From: Hyphomicrobiales bacterium
GTDB taxonomy: Bacteria > Pseudomonadota > Alphaproteobacteria > Rhizobiales > Hyphomicrobiaceae
Reading direction: 5' to 3'
NCBI GenBank assembly: GCA_017304275.1
Contig: JAFKKW010000433.1
Coordinates: forward strand, 1 to 7,446
Length of the DNA stretch: 7,446 nt
A program made the translations under genes and the position numbers. Below, piece after piece: positions 6,312 to 7,446 of the stretch. Positions within the stretch are counted from its first letter, which is position 1. Every line of letters begins with the position of its first letter. The notes beneath the pieces are model-generated. The model made no database searches, was not told the origin of the DNA, and was given only the letters and a program-made list of their open reading frames with translations.

Positions 6312-6596
6312 AGCGACCCGTAAAGCCATTGACACTTCAGCAACCCGGAGCTGCCCCGCACCCTGGAAGCGGCCGCCGCGATCCTAAAAGGGCTATACGC
6401 TTACCGCACCGGCAAATACGCATACTCTTCACGGCCAGGACAGCCACTGTCCGACCAAGGCGTCGGACTTCCTCAGCGGGCTTGTGCGTGAGTTTCTGCT
6501 GGTTGAGGTCGCGGCCCTCGGCTGATGCCCATAAAGCCTCGGTAGAAGCGATACAGGCCCCTTATCCGCCCCTTCCCTTACCCAGACAAACATCGC
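6312..6596. other. Gene-poor stretch with decayed coding-like sequence
   Basis: No gene with a credible start and ribosome site is seen. A start-less open frame on the plus strand (6333-6488, 52 codons, HFSNPELPRTLEAAAAILKG onward) looks protein-like at first and then loses character. On the minus strand, part of the same stretch reads EGRDLNQQKLTHKPAEEVRR, also protein-like. I cannot assign either to a family. They may be remnants of plasmid genes lost between the cargo and the origin. Confidence 0.35.
6438..6468. other. Two overlapping, mutually exclusive hairpins
   Basis: GGACAG (6438-6443) pairs with CTGTCC (6447-6452) around a 3-base loop. GTCCGAC (6449-6455) pairs with GTCGGAC (6462-6468) around a 6-base loop. 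The two stems share GTCC at 6449-6452, so only one can form at a time. It lies downstream of the DUF2380 gene and upstream of the origin-like region; function unknown. Confidence 0.4.
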
Positions 6597-6682
6597 TGTT
6601 CTGAAATTCAGGAAGATGTTTGGAAAAGAATGTTCGGAATGATCCGGTCAATGTTCAGGAGTGTTCTGTTCTATATATATAC
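6597..6682. other. AT-rich patch with repeated TGTTC, candidate unwinding region of the origin
   Basis: TGTTC-type heptamers occur at 6597 (TGTTCTG), 6617 (TGTTTGG), 6631 (TGTTCGG), 6652 (TGTTCAG) and 6662 (TGTTCTG), followed by TGTTC at 6667 and the alternating tract TATATATAT (6672-6680). The patch is clearly AT-richer than its surroundings and abuts the first iteron. Iteron origins usually carry an AT-rich unwinding element with short repeats next to the iterons, so that role is inferred. Confidence 0.5.
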
Positions 6683-7099
6683 CGCTACCGATCATGCGCA
6701 GACGCGCTACCGATCCTGCGTGGCAACCGCTACCGAACATGCGAAGAGGCGCTACCGTTTCTGCGTTGGAGAGGTGGCCACCGCTACCGATCCTGCGTGG
6801 GGGCGCTACCGATCCTGCGTGGCCTGCCCGGAAAGCCTTGATAGCCGCCACGCGCTCTGACTGCCCGCGCTACCGATTATGCGGTGTTGGCGGGCTTCAA
6901 AAGGTACCATAATGGGTGGTCGCCGCACTCAGAACGGACTCGTGGCCGCGGCACAATGACGGGCATACGCTACCGAATATGCGTAGCTCATCATTGCGGC
7001 GAAACGAGAGCAGACTGAACAAGGACATAGGCGGCCAACTGCCACCGATTATGCGTTCCACAACGCGGCGTGAAACGCCTCGCCGCTACTGATTATGCG
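6683..7099 (+). repeat. Ten-copy iteron array, probable plasmid replication origin
   Basis: Ten direct repeats fit the 16-base pattern CGCTACCGATNATGCG. Starts are 6683, 6705, 6728, 6750, 6782, 6804, 6868, 6968, 7040 and 7084. Copies 2, 5 and 6 are identical (CGCTACCGATCCTGCG, followed by TGG). Copies 1, 3, 7 and 8 vary only at positions 10-12, copy 4 varies at 9-12, and copies 9 and 10 carry changes in the left half. The first six are spaced 22, 23, 22, 32 and 22 bases apart, about two or three helical turns, so the repeats would face the same side of the DNA. The last four are scattered. Iterons bind the replication initiator and set copy number. A RepA_C-type gene ends 14 bases beyond the last copy, which strongly supports the assignment. 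No protein gene is called within this stretch. Confidence 0.92.
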
Positions 7100-7112
7100 T
7101 GGCTGTTCCGTT

Positions 7113-7446
7113 TTACTTCAGCGGCTTGCGGGGAATGGCGAGGACCTCCGGCGTTCCTGGTGAAATGGTGCAACCGAACTCCGTCACCTGAACCGGCAAC
7201 TTCGGGAACACCTCTTTGATCTCGCCTATTTCCTGAGCGAAATCCCGCTTGAAGTTGCGCATCCGGCTGTAGTTCACACCCCACTGCTCGGAAAGCGCAT
7301 CCCACGAGATTGCAATCGCCTTGTTGAGGCCGTTAAAGCGGTATCCGAGCCAAAACAACAGGTCGAGCTTGCGGGGGCTGTTCGCGAAGGCCTTCACAGC
7401 ATGGATGTTGATCGGCATGGCATGCTTGCTGAGCGTCTGGAAGAAC
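7113..7446 (-). CDS. Plasmid replication initiator, RepA_C type (C-terminal part only)
   Basis: The last 110 codons of a leftward gene are present; the frame stays open through the right edge (FFQTLSKHA precedes an internal Met at 7418), so the true start is outside. The sequence INIHAVKAFANSPRKLDLLFWLGYR, then ISWDALSEQWGVNYSRMRNFKRDF, fits the C-terminal region of plasmid-encoded RepA proteins (RepA_C, PF04796): a helix with the typical SP-x-LDL-x-WL-x-YR pattern followed by a W-x-AL-x-x-QWG segment that resembles a winged-helix DNA-binding unit. It ends with a strand-rich tail (LPVQVTEFGCTIS) and RKPLK. The protein would bind the adjacent iterons and start replication. The gene reads towards the iterons, which lie beyond its stop codon. 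No partition genes are visible in the window. Confidence 0.86.
   Translation of the reverse strand, partial: FFQTLSKHAMPINIHAVKAFANSPRKLDLLFWLGYRFNGLNKAIAISWDALSEQWGVNYSRMRNFKRDFAQEIGEIKEVFPKLPVQVTEFGCTISPGTPEVLAIPRKPLK

Noticed and set aside
6562..6570. TTATCCGCC as a DnaA box near the origin
   Set aside because: It matches TTATCCACA at only 7 of 9 positions, is a single copy, and lies outside the AT-rich patch; too weak to call.
6620..6912. Open frames with repeated RYRSC-like peptides
   Set aside because: The peptide repeats are translations of the iterons in several frames on both strands, not a repeat protein.

Overview
The window looks like part of a plasmid, or plasmid-derived accessory segment, from an alphaproteobacterium. 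High GC, rhizobial-type gene families (a TPCP-motif metal P-type ATPase, a DUF2380 protein, a TPR-cytochrome c protein) and FixK/FNR-like boxes suggest a Bradyrhizobium/Nitrobacter/Methylobacterium-like host. That placement is inference from protein style, not from a search. No rRNA, tRNA, CRISPR array or intact insertion sequence was seen.

Left part (1-2600): a leftward heavy-metal P1B-type ATPase gene runs off the left edge. It appears broken by an internal deletion plus frameshift near 715-728. Divergent from it is a small secreted His/Arg/Tyr-rich protein, followed by a strong hairpin, a dodecin gene and a second hairpin. A leftward gene for a secreted, Ala/Lys/Glu-rich LEA-like helical protein converges on the dodecin gene.

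Middle part (2840-5140): a rightward block encodes a universal stress protein, a secreted monohaem cytochrome c and a secreted TPR protein fused to a C-terminal cytochrome c domain. Two near-identical FNR/FixK-type palindromes (TTGAC-N3-GCTCAACAC) lie 87 and 69 bases before the start codons of the first and third genes. Both positions suit activation at about -41.5. These genes probably form one low-oxygen or redox-responsive regulon, and this is the most interesting functional signal in the window.

Right part (5216-7446): a leftward unrecognised 105-residue protein is divergent from a secreted DUF2380 protein. About 370 bases without a clear gene follow, containing decayed coding-like sequence, two mutually exclusive hairpins and an AT-rich patch with repeated TGTTC. 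Then come ten direct repeats of a 16-base iteron (CGCTACCGATNATGCG type), beside the 3' end of a leftward RepA_C-type replication initiator gene. Together these look like an iteron-controlled plasmid origin.

Taken together, the window carries stress, metal and redox cargo (metal efflux, flavin storage, universal stress protein, c-type cytochromes, LEA-like protection) next to a replication module. The metal pump is probably no longer functional.
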